NCBI RefSeq assembly: GCF_032118995.1
Contig: NC_092653.1
Location: 22,897,202-22,961,201, forward strand
Direction: 5' to 3'
From: Asterias amurensis
Lineage: Eukaryota; Echinodermata; Asteroidea; Forcipulatida; Asteriidae
DNA length: 64,000 nucleotides
The notes under the pieces were generated by a model. The model saw nothing but the letters and a program-made list of their open reading frames with translations. It was not told where the DNA came from and did no database searches. This document shows positions 34,500 to 47,473 of this stretch, one piece after another; the stretch's first letter is position 1; each line of letters starts with the position of its first letter. The position numbers and the translations under genes were made by a program.

Positions 34500-35870
34500 A
34501 AAGTGAAAGGTCCTTTAAAATGTTTGAAATTCTCGTTTAAAAAACTTATTTATGCCTTTAAATTTGTTTATTGTAAAAAAAACTCCTTTAAAACAATTTG
34601 AACTGTCCCTTTAAGTCAATGCCGCCATATTGAGTAGTCATATGATCCCATAAAACCATAAATCATTTAGTACATTTAAAAACCTTCTGAACCACCCAAT
34701 AATCACTTTACTATACAAAATGTACCTTTAAATTTGTTTTTAAAGTAAAAGGCACTTTAAAATAGTTTTAACTTCTCCTTTAAGTCAAATCAACCATAAA
34801 TAGTAGTCTCATAAACCCACATTACAATAATCCACTGAATACATTTAAAAACATGCCTTTAAGTTTGTTTATTGTAAAAAACTCCTTTAAAATAGCTTGA
34901 ACTGTCCCTTTAAGTAAATTCCGCAATATCCGGCATAACGAGTAGTCTTATGAACCCATAAAACATTTCATGCATTTAAAAACCTTATTAACCACCTAAT
35001 AATCACTTCACAAAATGTACCTTTAAATTTGTTTTTAAAATAAAAGGCCCTTTAAAATAGTTTGAGTTGAATACATTAAAAAAACATGCCTTTAAATTTG
35101 TTTGTCGTAAAAATAAATCCTTAAAATAAATTGAACTGTCCCTTTAAGTCAATTCCGCCATATTTATAGAGTAGTCTTTTGAACCAATAATACCATAAAT
35201 CATTAAATACCTTTAAAATCTTCTAATCACCAATACAGCCCTTCACTATAAAACATACACCTTTAAACTCGTTGAATAGCGACCAATATCCTACAATACT
35301 TTAAAACAAGTTGAAACTTCCCTTTTAGTCAATTCCGCCATATAGAGTAGTCTTTTGAACCAAAAATACCATAAAACATTTAATACCTTTAAAATCTTCT
35401 AATCACCAATACAGCCCTTCACTATAAAACATACACCTTTAAACTCGTTGAATAGTGACCAATATCCAACAATACTTTAAAACAAGTTGAAACTTCCCTT
35501 TTAGTCAATTCCGCCATATAGAGTAGTCTTTTGAACCAAAAATACCATAAAACATTTAATACCTTTAAAATCTTCTAAACACCAATACAGCCCGCACTAC
35601 AAAACATACACCTTTAAACTCGTTGAATAGTGACCAATATCCAACAATACTTTAAAACAAGTTGAAATTTCCCTTTAAGTCAACTCCCCCATATAGAGTA
35701 GTCTTTTGAACCAAAAATACCATAAAACATTTAATACCTTTAAAATCTTCTAAAGACCAATACAGCCCGCACTACAAAACATACACCTTTAAACTCGTTT
35801 GAATAGCGACCAATATCCTACAATACTTTAAAACAAGTTGAAATTCCCCTTTAGTCAAATCTTGGAGCAG
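34500..35870. repeat. Tandem repeat array, about 178 bp period
   Basis: A unit containing CCCTTTAAGTCAATTCCGCC, ATAGAGTAGTCTTTTGAACC, CATTTAATACCTTTAAAATC and ACACCTTTAAACTCGTTG recurs about eight times. The right four units (from about 35135) are the most alike and evenly spaced; the left ones are more diverged and of varying length. Confidence 0.85.
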
Positions 35871-36427
35871 TCCCTTAAACCCATTATACCATAATTCATT
35901 ATTACCATTAAGAGCCTTCCAAACCTTCCACTCATAGCTTTACTACAAAATACATTGAAATTTGTCCCTTTAAATCCAAAAGAACCTATAGAGAAATACC
36001 CAACCCCAGCATGATGAGTATTACTCCATATCCCACATTAAAATCCAACAAGCTTACCCCAATGGCTAACTGACTTCTCAGCAACCCATATCCTATGGCC
36101 ACTATCCTTACCCTCACCCCAAGCCTTCATCAGTCCAATCAACTCAACCCCCTAGCTGACTGCTATTAGTCCATCACCCCAAGCCCATCTGACTACCTGC
36201 CCAGCAAACTCCCAGCCTCTGGCCCCTCCAGCTGCCCAACCCAAGTGACTGCCATATAGCACTCCCTCCCCTCGACTCAGAGCCCCAAGGCCCTTGGTCA
36301 ACCCTCAGATCAGCTAGAAATCCAAGGCTCGAGCAAGGCAAAACTTTTTGGTGAGAAATTTGCGAAAAATTTTCTAAGTCCAAATGCGGTAAATTCATCA
36401 CTCCAAAAACCGTTAAATTTTCATAAC

Positions 36428-36493
36428 AGCTCGTAGCACAGCGGTGAAGGCCAGAGACTACAGAGCGGAAGGTCCCCGGTTCAAGCCCTGCAC
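36428..36493 (+). other. tRNA-like sequence (degenerate; likely SINE or tRNA relic)
   Basis: An A-box-like word TAGCACAGCGGT and a B-box-like word GGTTCAAGCCC stand about 40 nt apart, the spacing of an internal RNA polymerase III promoter. The acceptor and T stems do not pair well, so a working tRNA is unlikely. Confidence 0.4.
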
Positions 36494-36540
36494 ATTTTTA
36501 CTAGAATTTAAAAAAATTCTTTATTTTAATGGTAAAAAGG

Positions 36541-36626
36541 TCCTGGAGAGGATTTGAACCCACCCGGCTCACAGCCCCAGGATTCTGGGGGCTGTGAGCT
36601 AGCCCGCTGCGCTACGGCGGCTCTTG
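36541..36626 (-). other. Second tRNA-like sequence, opposite strand, with a strong hairpin
   Basis: On the minus strand TAGCGCAGCGGGC (A box) and GGTTCAAATCC (B box) are separated by a nearly perfect hairpin, CTCACAGCCCC against GGGGCTGTGAG. It points at the first tRNA-like sequence from about 50 bp away. The expanded anticodon-arm region argues against a functional tRNA. Confidence 0.4.
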
Positions 36627-37464
36627 AAAAAAATCGCTCGGAACTAATATTTAAACCTTAGAATGGGTGGGTAAAAAAAAAAATGAAAAATTTAAATGAG
36701 ATGAGACTTATGACCTTTGACCTTAGCATGAGCATGAAGAGAAAAAGAAATAGAGAATTGTTTGTGGGTGTTAAAAAACACTTTAATTGTAGAACAAAAT
36801 AACTAATACAAACGCTAGATTATATTAACATGTAAAAAGTATATACTATAAAGTCTACAAATATTAAAGTAACTATCACTAGGTTAACTTTAAGGTAACA
36901 AATTTGATGTATTCAACTAATTAAGTATTCGCAGTGAACTTATTGTACATGTATATAAAACTAACTTTGCGATTTGCAACAACCCTTTTATGACAACACA
37001 GTATACTTTTGCCGTTGGCGAAACCAGTAAAAAATTGCAGACCTGAGTGCACAAAACGATTGATTCAATAAACATATTTAGCACCCGCAAATAATGTCTT
37101 TTTTGCCTGTGTATATGCCAACCATTACACATTTTTAACATCTATTATCTAACATCTATCAAATACACCTCAGTAAAGTACATAACAATATTGCATTCCT
37201 TATACATAATAATTTTAACTATTTCATCCACAAAATGTAACTAAATTTACTGCAACTGAGATAACAATGTCTTTATTTTCTGATCCCAGTTCCTGTAATA
37301 ACATGATACATTTTCAGAAACGAGGCCGCTTTTTCGCAAGGATTATTTCGATTGCACATAACACTCATCGCTGCTGCGCCGTTTAATAAGAAATCAAAAC
37401 ACAGTATTTTTTTAATACGGATACTTAATAAATGTTAATTATCTGTTTGATCCCATACATTTTT
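36627..37464. other. AT-rich spacer
   Basis: No gene or clear repeat recognised. The stretch separates the tRNA-like pair from the poly-C array. Text near 37200-37440 shares only loose AT-rich similarity with the following repeat. Confidence 0.4.
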
Positions 37465-39590
37465 AATTGTGTAATTAAGTTTATACCCCCCTCCCCAGTG
37501 TCATTTTATATGTGATTATATTTTTGTTAAATTAAATATATTATTAATTATTTGGTAAACTTAATCGTCCTGACTACACATCATATAATTGTTGTTATAA
37601 CATAAGCATTCGTATACACGTATAATCTTTTACTGTTAATTCCTTTTTTGTTTTCCCCACGTTTGTTGTTGTGTAATTAAATAAATACCCCCCCCCCAAT
37701 ATCTACAGCTTTCTCCAAGATATTTTATATGTGATTTATTTTTTGTTAAATTTGATTTATTATACATTTATTTGGTAAAGAAACATTTTCTAACTACACA
37801 TCACAAATTGTAACATCAGAATTTATATAAACGCATATTTTGTATAGTAATTCCCTGTTTGATTTCCCCACATTTTTAATTGTGTGGTCACATTGAAACC
37901 CCCCCCCCCCCCAGTATTGATAGTTTTCTCCGAGATTTAATTTATAAGTGATATAGTTTTGTTTAATTTGATATATTTTACATTTATTTGGTCAAATTAC
38001 ACTTCCTAACTACGCAACATAAATTTGTTGGTATAACTACAGAATTTGTATAAAGCATATTTTGTATCATTAATTCCTTGTTTGATCCCCAACATTTGTA
38101 ATTATGTGGTTACATTGATACCCCCCCCCCCAGTATTCATAGTTTTGGCCAAAATTAATTTTATATGTGATTTAGATATATTGATATATTATATATTTAT
38201 TTGGTAAACTTGCACTTCCTAACTACACATCATAAATTTGTTGTTATAACATCTAAATTTGTATAAACACATAATTGGTATTGTTTATTCCTCGTTAGAT
38301 TCCCCAACATTTGTAATTGTGTGGTAACATTGATACCCCCCCCCCCCCTCCCCAGTGTATATAGCTTTCTCCAAGAAACATTTAATATGTGATTTAAATT
38401 AAATTTTGTTAAATTTAATATATATTATTTTTTATATTTATTTGGTAAAATAACACAACATAAATTTGTTGGTATAACTACAGAATGTATATAAACGCAT
38501 ATTTGTATCATTAATTCCTTGTTTGAAACCCCCACATTTGTAATGGTGTGGTTACATTTATACCCCCTCCCCCAGTATTGATAGTTTTCGTTAATATTCA
38601 TTTAATACGTGATTTAAATTTTGTTATATTTATTTTATTATATATTTATTTGGTAAACTTACTCTTCCAAACTACACATAATTTTTTTTGTTATAACATC
38701 TAAATTTGTATAAACACATAATTGATATTCTTTTTTCCTTGTTTGATTCCCCCGCATTTGTAATTGTGTGGTTACATTGCCCCCCCCCCCAGTGTTTATA
38801 GTTTTCTCCAATATTCATTTTTTATGTGATTTAGCTTTTATTGGATTTGATATAATATACATTTATTTGATAAAATTACACCTCCTAACTACACATCATA
38901 AATTGTAACATCAGAATTTATATAAACGCATGTTTTGTATCGTTAATTCCCTGTTTGATTCCCCTTTTCTCAATTATTAATTTTATATGTGATTTAGTTT
39001 TTGTTTAATTTGATATATTATATATTTTGGGTAAAATTACACTTCCTAACTACACATCATAAATTTGTTGTTAAAACATCAGAATTTTGTATAAAGCATA
39101 TTTTATATTGTTTATTCCTTGTTTGATAACCCACGTTTGTAATTGTGTGATTAAGTTGATACCCCGCCCCCCTCCTGTCTAGTTTTCTCCATACTTCATA
39201 TATATGTTATTAGTTTTTAGATATAATATATGTTGGCTAAAACTGAACATCCTTACTACATTTTTTGTTATTACATCAACAATTTTTCAATCTACACATT
39301 TTATAAGTTTTAATCTTTGTTTGATCCCCCCATTTGTAATTATGGTTAAAGTAATATTTCCCAGTCTCGCTTGCTCCATATTTCATTTTACTTATTATAA
39401 TTTTTTCCCTCTTCATGTATTAATTTTTTATATTTTTTATAACGCTACTAAACTAAAAATCATAAATGTATTGTTATAATATCAGCAATTGTTTAAAACG
39501 CAAGATTTATAATTGTTTATTCCTTATTTGATTTCCCAGCATTTTTAATTGCCTGTTTAAATTTATTTCCCCCATTACATTTTATCCCTA
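37465..39590. repeat. Tandem array of about 215 bp AT-rich units with poly-C tracts
   Basis: About ten units each contain TTCCTTGTTTGATTCCCC, TTTGTAATTGTGTGGTTACA, a run of 5 to 14 cytosines followed by AGT, then TATGTGATTTAG, TATTTATTTGGTAAA, CCTAACTACACATCATAAA and TTGTATAAACGCATATTTTG. Poly-C runs begin near 37487, 37688, 37899, 38119, 38335, 38564 and 38780. Units to the right of 38.95 kb lose the tract or decay. Confidence 0.85.
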
Positions 39591-40009
39591 ATTTTTTATC
39601 ATCTGTAATTTAGTTTTTTTTCTGAACTTGATATATTATTTAAATTTGTATACATGTATTGTAAAACTCTTGAATTTCGGAATACATAATGGGCTCATTT
39701 TATACGAGATGAGTCTTTTAAAATTTCTCTCGCGATGTCTTTATGTCTGCCCGACTGCGCTGCAACCATCGTTTCAATTCTTTATGTATCTTATTTATTA
39801 CCAAATTATTAAAAATACTTAACAATAAAATGGTACAATTTTACAAACAAATACTTCTAGAGCCACTACTTATGCATACTTAACTAAAGCCAGGTACAAT
39901 ATTGCTAACAATTACACATGCAAGCACCCCCTACTGATCTACAAGTAATACAGAAGGGCTTAGAGAAGCTTTTGAAGACAGAAGATCTGAGAGTATGAAC
40001 TTACATGTA

Positions 40010-43000
40010 GGTCACAGAAGGACTGAGAATATGCCCTCTGAATAGAAGGTTTAAGAGTTTGCCCTATGAACACAGAGGGAAAGAGAGTGTGTCCTCTAAA
40101 CACACAAAGGACTAAGAGTGTGCCCTCTTATCACAGAAGGACTGAGAGTATGCCCTCAGAACGCAGAAGGAGTAAGAGTGTGCCCTCTGAACACAGAAGG
40201 ACTAATAATGTGCCCTCTGAACACAGAAGGACTAATAATGTGCCCTCTGAACACAGAAGGACTAAGAATGTGCCCTCTTATCACAGAAGTACTGAGAGTA
40301 TGCCCTCTGAACGCAGGAGTAAGATCGGCTCTCTGATCACAGGACTTTGAGTTTTCCCTCTGAACACAGAAGGACTAAGAGTGTGCCCTCTGAGCACAGA
40401 AGGACTAACAGTGTGCCCTCTGAACACAGAAGGACTAAGAATGTGCCCTCTGAACACAGAAGGACTAAGAGTGTGCCCTCTGAACGCAGGAGTAAGATCG
40501 GCTCTCTGATCACAGGACTTTGAGTTTTCCCTCTGAACACAGAAGGACTAAGAGTGTGCCCTCTGAGCACAGAAGGACTAAGAGTGTGCCCTCTGAGCAC
40601 AGAAGGAGTAAGATCGGCTCTCTGATCACAGGTGCCCTCCGATTACAGAAGGAATAAGTTGGTGCCCTCTGATCATAGGACTGGGAGTGTGCCCTCTGAA
40701 CACAATTGGATTAAGATTGTGCTCTCTGAACACAGAAGGAATAAGATCGTGCCCTTTGAACCCAGAAGGACATAGAATTAGCCATCTGAACAGTCGACTT
40801 ATATTGTCCCCTACTGATTGGAGGACTAACCGTGTACCCTCTGATCACAGAAGGACAAAGAGTTAGCCCTCTCGACACAGACGGACTAAGAGTGTTCCCG
40901 CTGGATACAGAAGGACCAGGAGTGTGCCCTCTGAAACAGGACAAACCATGTGCCCTCTGATCACAGAATGACAAAAAGTTAGCCCTCTGGACACAGATGG
41001 ACCAAGAGTGTTCCCGCTGGACACAGATGGACCAAGAGTGTGCCCTCTGATACAGAAGGACTGAGAGTTGCCCCTCTGATCCCCTGACACAGAAGGACTG
41101 AGAATGTGCCCCTCTGATCTCAGAAGGACTGCCCTCTGGCCACAGAAGGACTTAGACTATACCCTCTAAACCAGAAGGACTAAAATTGTGCCCTCGAACA
41201 CAGAATGACATCGCGTTAGCCCTCTGGACACAGACAGACTGAGATCTGACCACAGAATGACTGAGAGGTGCCCTCTGAACACAGAATAGACAAGAGTGAG
41301 CCCTCTGCACAGAAGGGAATGAAATTATGCCCTTTAAACACAGAAGGACTGCCCTCTGATCACAGGAGGACTACAATTTTACCCTATGAACACAGAAGGA
41401 CTAAGATTGTGCCCTCTAAACACTAAAGGACAAAGAGTTAGCCCACTACTGAACACAAAAGGATTAAGAGTAAGCCCTCTACTGAACACAGAAGGACTAC
41501 AATTGTGCACTCCTTACATGGAATGACTGAGAGTGTGCCCTCTCAATACAGAAGGGCCAAGAAAAGGCCCTCTGCGCGAAGGACTAAGAGTTGGCCCTCT
41601 GAACGCAGAAGGACTAAGATTGTGCCCTCTGAACACAGAAGGGCCAAGAGTTGGCCCTCTGCACTAAGGACTAGGATTGTGCCAACTGCACAGAAGTAAT
41701 ATTGCCCTCTGAACACCGAAGGACTGAGAGTAAGCCCTCTAATTACAGAAGGACTAAGAGTATGCCCTCTGAACACATAGTGAACGAAAGTGTGCTCTCT
41801 GAACACAGAAGGTCCCAGATGGAGCCCTCTGAAAACAGAAGGACTAAGATTGTGTCCTCTAAACACAGAAAGACTAAGAGTAAGCCCTCTGAACACAGAA
41901 GGTCCCACATGGAGCCCTCTGAAAACAGAAGGACTAAGATTGTGACTGAGAGTGTGCCAATTAAACACAGAAACGCCACAAGACAGCCCTCTGAACACAG
42001 AAGGACTAAGAGTTAGCCCTCTGAACACAGACGGCCAAAGATTGTTCCCTCTGAAGAATGAATAGGATTGTGCCCTCTTACGACAAATGGACTGAGAGTG
42101 TGCCCTTTAAACACAGAAAGGCCGCGAGACAGCCCTCTGAACACAGAAGTACTGAGAATTAGCCCTCTGGACACAGACAGCCTAAGATTGTTCCCTCTGA
42201 ACACAGAAGGAATAAGATTGTGCCCTCTCACCACAGCAGCATTAAGATTGTGCGCTCTGATTACAGTGTGCCATCTAAACACAGAGTGAATGAAAGTAAG
42301 CCCTGTGAACACAAAAGGTCCCAGATGGAGCCCTCTGAAAACAGGACTAAGATTGTGCCCTTTGAACACAGAGGAACTTAGATTGTGCCCTCTTATGACA
42401 AAAGGACTGAGAGTATGCCCTTTAAACACAGAAATGCCATGGGAGAGCCCTCTAGACACAGAAGGACTAAGAGATAGACCTCCGATTACTGAAGGAACAC
42501 AGAGTGAATGAAAGTGTGCCCTCTGAACACAGAAGGTCCCAGATGAAGCCCTTTGAAAACAGAAGGACTAAGATTGTGCCCTCTGAACACAGGAGGACTA
42601 AGATTGTGCCCTCTTACGACAAAAGGACTTAGAGTGTGCCCTTTAAACACCAAAAGGCAACGAGACAGCCCTCTGAACACAGGACTAAGAATTAGCCCTC
42701 TGAACACAGAAGGACTAAGATTGTGCCCTCTAAACACAGAAGGACTAAAAGTGTGCCCTCTGGACACAGACCGCCTAAGATTGCTCCCTCTGAGCACAGA
42801 AGGAATAAGATTGTGCACACTGATTACAGAAGGAATAAGATTACGCCATCTGAAAACAGAAGGACTAAGATTGTGCCCTCTGACAGAAGGACTGAGAGTA
42901 AGCCCTCTGAAAACAGAAGGACTGAGATTGTGCCCTCTGAAAACAGAAGGACTTAAATTGTGCCCTCTTATGACAGAAGGACTAAGAATGTGCCATCAGC

Positions 43001-46000
43001 ACAGAACTGAAATAATGCCCTCTGAATACAGAAGGACTGAGAGTATGCCATCTAAACACAGAAATGCCACAAGACAGCCCTCTGAACACAGAAGGACTAA
43101 GAGTTAGCCCTCTGAACACAGAGTGAATGAAAGTGTGCCCTCTGAACACAGAAGGTCCCAGATGGAGCCCTCTAAAAACAGAAGGACTGAGAGTGTGCCC
43201 TCTGAACACAGAAAGACCACAAGACAGCCCTCTGAACACATAAGGACTAAGCGTTAGCCCTCTGGACAAAGACGGCCTAAGATTGTTCCCTCAGAACACA
43301 GGTCTCACATGGAGCCCTCTGAAAACAGAAGGACTGAGATTGAGCCCACTGAAAACAGAAGGACTAAGAGTAAGCCCTCTGATTACAGAAGGACTAAGAG
43401 ACTGCCTCTGAACACTGAAGGAATGAGTTAGCCCTCTGTACACAGAAGGACTAAGAGAGTAAACAGAGTAAATGAAAGTGTGCCCTATGAACACAGAAGG
43501 TCCCAGATGGAGCCTTCAAAACCAGAAGAACTTTTTGAACACAAAAATACCACAAGACAGTCCTCCGAACACAGCAGGACTAAGATTGTGCCATCTTATG
43601 ACAAAAGGACTGAGAGTGTGCCCTTTAAACACAGAAAGGCCACAGGACAGCCCTCTGAACACAGAAGGACTAAGAGATAGACCTCCGATTACTGAAGGAA
43701 CACAGAGTGACTTAAAGTGTGCCCTATGAACACAGACGGTCCCAGATGGAGCCCTCTGAAAGCAGACGGACTAAGATAGTGCCCTCTGAAAGCAGAAGGA
43801 CTATATAAGAAGGAGCCCTCTGAACACAGAAGGACTAAGGTTGTGCCCTCTGAACACAGAAGGACTAAGAATGTGCCCTCTGAACACAGAAGGACTAAGA
43901 TAGTGCCCTTTGAACACAGAAGGACTAAGATTGTGCCCTCTTATGACAAAAGGACTGAGAGTGTGCCCTTTAAACAGAAAGGTCACGAGACAGCCCTCTG
44001 AACACAGGACTAAAAGATAGACCTCTGATTACTGAAGGACAAAGAGTGTGCCCTCTGAACACAGAGTGAATAAAAGTGTGCCCTGTGAACACACAAGGTC
44101 CCAAATGGAGCCCTCTGAAAACAGAAGGACTACGATTGTGCCCTCTGAACACAAGAGGACTAAGATTGTGCCCTCTTACGACAAAAGGACTGAGAGTGTG
44201 CCCTTTAAACACAGAAAGGCAACGAGACAGCCCTCTGAACACAGAAGGACTAAGAGTTAGCCCTCTGATTACAGGACTAAGAGTGTGCCCTCTTATGACA
44301 AAAGGACTGAGCGTTAGCCCTCTGAGCACAGGACTAAGATTCTGCCACCTGCACGGAAAGACTGAAATAATGTCCTCTGAACACAGGAGTACTGAGAATG
44401 TGCCCTTTGAACACAGAAAGGCCACAAGACAGCCCTCACACAGAAGGACTAAGATTGTGCCCTTTGAACACAGAAGGACTACGCCTTAGCCCTCTGGACA
44501 CAGAAGGCTTAAGATTGTTCCCTCTGAACACAGAAGGAACAAGATTGTGCCCTCTGACCACAGAAGGACTACAAGTGTGCCCTCTGAACACAGAAGGTCC
44601 CAAATGGAGCATCTGAAAACAGAAGGACTAAGATTGTGCCCTCTGAACACAGAAGGACAACACTGTGCCCTCTGATCAGGGTAGACTAAGATAGTCCCAT
44701 GTTATCACATGACTAACCATGTCTGCTGTAATCACAGGACTGACGGTCTGCTCTGATAATCACAGGTGGACTAAGAGTCTGCCCTCAGATCACAAAAGGA
44801 CTATTAGTCGCACTTGTAACAAAAAATTACTAAGAGTGTGCTTTTTGCACACAGAAGGTCCCAGACGGAGCCCTCTGAAAGCAGGAGGACTAAGATTTTG
44901 CCCTCTTATGACAAAATGACTGAGCGTTAGCCCTCTGAACACAGAAGGACTAAGATTGTGCCCTCCGAGTACAGGAGGACTAAGAGTGTGCCCTCTGGAC
45001 ATAGACGGCCTAAGATTGTTCCCTCTGAACACAAAAGGAACAAGATGGCGCCCTCTGACCACAGCATGACTGAGAGTGTGCCCTCTAAACACATAAAGGG
45101 CACGAGACTGCCCTCACACAGAAGGAACAAGATTGTGCCCTCTGAAGACAAAAAGACTTAGCAGAAGCCTGCTGATTACAGAAGGACCAAGGATGCCCTC
45201 TGAACACGGAGTGAATGAGAGTGTGCCCTCTGAACACAGACGGTCCTAAATGTAGCCCTCTGAACACAGAAGTACTTAGATTGTGCCCTCTGAACACAGA
45301 AGTACTTAGATTGTGCCCTGTGAACACATAGGACTACACTGTTCCCTCTGATCAGGGAAGACTAAGATTGCCCCCTCTTATCACAGGACTAACCATGTCT
45401 GTTGTGATCACAGAAGGACTGAGAGCCTGCCCTCTGAACACAGAAGGACTAAGATTTTGCCACTAGCACAGAACTGAAATAATGCCCTCTGTATACAGAA
45501 GAACTGAGAGTGTGCCCCTCTAAACACAGAAAGACCATGCGACAGCCCTCTGAACAAAAAAGGACTAAGTGTAAGCCCTCTGATTACAGAAGGACTAAGA
45601 GTGTGCCCTCTGAACACAGAGTGAACGAGAGTGTGCCCTCTGAACACAGGACTAACAGTAAGCCCTCTAATTACAGAATGACTAAGAGTTTGCCCTCTGA
45701 ACACAGAGTGAATGAAAGTGTGCCCTGTGAACACAGAAGGTCCAAGATGGAGCCCTCAAGGAACAGAAGGAATAAGAATGTGCCCTCTGAACACAGAAGA
45801 ACTAAGAGAGTGCTCTCTGAACACAGAGTGAACAAGATTGTGCCCTGTGAACACAGAAGGTCCCAGAAGGGGATCTCTGAAAACAGAAGGACTAAAATTG
45901 TGCCCTATGAACACAGGAGGAATAAGATTGTGCCCCCTGATAACAGAAGGATCAAGAATGTACCCTGTGATTACAGAAGTTCCAATAGTTTGCCCTCTGA

Positions 46001-46055
46001 TCACAGAAGGAATGAGATTGTGCTCTCTGAACCCAGAAAGACTAAGAGTATGAAG
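40010..46055. repeat. 6 kb minisatellite of a degenerate 30 bp unit (about 200 copies)
   Basis: The unit reads TGCCCTCTGAACACAG, then AAGGACTAAGAGTG. Copies differ by base changes and by small losses such as a missing GAAG. Because 30 is divisible by 3 the array gives long open frames on both strands with ten-residue periods (CPLNTEGLRV and PSEHRRTKSV on plus; TLSPSVFRGH on minus). No start context, splice pattern or end supports a protein. Variant units form larger patterns: a run with ACAAAAGGACTGAGAG, CCCTTTAAACACAGAAA and GACAGCCCTCTGAAC recurs near 42.1, 42.4, 42.6, 43.6, 43.95 and 44.2 kb. Confidence 0.93.
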
Positions 46056-46209
46056 AAAGTGAAGAATAAGAGTTGGAATAAGTGGTTCAACAAAGAAAAA
46101 AAATCTAAATTATAGGGGGGCAAAACTACTACAATATACTAAATACCATTAAATATCGTATATACCATTAAAAATTTAACATCACAGTAGAACAGAACAT
46201 AAACTTGTC

Positions 46210-46680
46210 ATTAAACAAAAACACATTTCTTATAAATACACCATCGCAAGCAAATATTTGGCATCAGATTTTGTCTGATAATCATCCTGATCAGCTTAGT
46301 TAAATTAGCAGGGCCACCACGTGCAGGTGCCAGGATACCAGCCCCACACGCTTTCGAGATCATAAGGGCCAATTGCACCTCCTTCCATTGGAGGGTCCGG
46401 TCCGCCACCTCAAGTTGCCCCAAGGCAGTCCCCTACTCTACTCACGCGGTCCCTAGCCGAAAAGACTAGGAACTCCTCCCGTTTAGCCAACCATTTGTGA
46501 TAACACCGGCACCATCCTCAGGTGAGGAGCCCAAATGCACCTTTAAGATCAGCCACCCATTGTAGCGAGCCGGAAGTAGGACCCCACAAGCCACGTGCAA
46601 GTGTCCAGGTCCCTTTAGTCTAATTTCGGAGTTATCCGAAATCCATTTCGGAGTTATCCGAAATGCCGCACCTGCAATAA
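46210..46680. other. GC-richer segment of unknown origin between two minisatellites
   Basis: This segment is markedly richer in G and C than its surroundings and is not tandemly repeated, except that TTTCGGAGTTATCCGAAAT occurs twice in a row at its right end (about 46624-46663). I do not recognise a protein domain on either strand. It may be part of a dispersed repeat or a relic of a gene. Confidence 0.35.
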
Positions 46681-46682
46681 AA

Positions 46683-47205
46683 CATTCCCTCCACCAATTG
46701 TACATTCCCTCCACCAACTGTATCCTCCCACCACCAACTGTATCCTCCCACCACCAACTGTATCCTCCCACCACCAATTGTATCCTCCCACCACCAATTG
46801 TATCCTCCCGCCACCAATTGTATCCTCCCACCACCAATTGTATCCTCCCACCACCAATTGTATCCTCCCGCCACCAATTGTATCCTCCCGCCACCAATTG
46901 TATCCTCCCGCCACCAATTGTATCCTCCCACCACCAATTGTATCCTCCCACCACCAATTGTATCCTCCCACCACCAATTGTATCCTCCCGCCACCAATTG
47001 TATCCTCCCACCACCAATTGTATCCTCCCACCACCAATTGTATCCTCCCGCCACCAATTGTATCCTCCCACCACCAACTGTATCCTCCCACCACCAATTG
47101 TATCCTCCCACCACCAATTGTATCCTCCCACCACCAATTGTATCCACCCACCACCAATTGTATCCTACCACCACCAATTGTATCCTACCACCACCAATTG
47201 TATGT
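46683..47205. repeat. Highly regular 20 bp minisatellite (about 26 copies)
   Basis: The unit is TTGTATCCTCCCACCACCAA. Spacing is exactly 20 bp through at least 23 consecutive copies and nearly all variation is at two positions (CCCACC or CCCGCC; CAATTG or CAACTG). The minus strand is G-rich, with four G runs per unit (GGTGGTGGGAGG). The open frames it produces in all registers are by-products of a stop-free unit. Confidence 0.95.
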
Positions 47206-47473
47206 TCTCTTACCCCTAATCCAATCGTCACACCTCCAATTTTAATCGTCACACCTCCAGTCGAGTAGCTGCATCACCAAGGCTCAAAGATCTCCAATTT
47301 CGTCGCGCAAAAATCGCGTATGTGCATGCTTGCTTGCAATGGTGTATTTATTTACAGACACTAACTGTTACGGTACTACAAAAACAGCTAACTACTGGCG
47401 ATTACAAAACTAACACGTCTTACTATTGATGATGCTTGGTTGTCATGATTTCATCTGCTTTGCTCTCCTTTAC

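Noticed and set aside
36428-36626. Functional tRNA genes
   Set aside because: A- and B-box words are present, but acceptor and T stems do not pair and the second sequence has an enlarged hairpin instead of an anticodon arm.
40066-46115. Many long open frames in the 30 bp repeat array, up to about 200 codons
   Set aside because: The unit length is a multiple of three and lacks stops in four registers, so open frames are automatic. They overlap on both strands, break at every indel unit and have no consistent start, splice site or end.
40010-47205. CRISPR-like regular repeats
   Set aside because: The 30 bp and 20 bp units are contiguous with no unique spacers, and the surroundings are eukaryotic.
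46466-47268. Tyr/Trp/Gly-rich and Pro/Thr-rich open frames over 150-220 codons
   Set aside because: A stop-free 20 bp unit read in all registers gives a 20-residue period on both strands. It is a minisatellite by-product.
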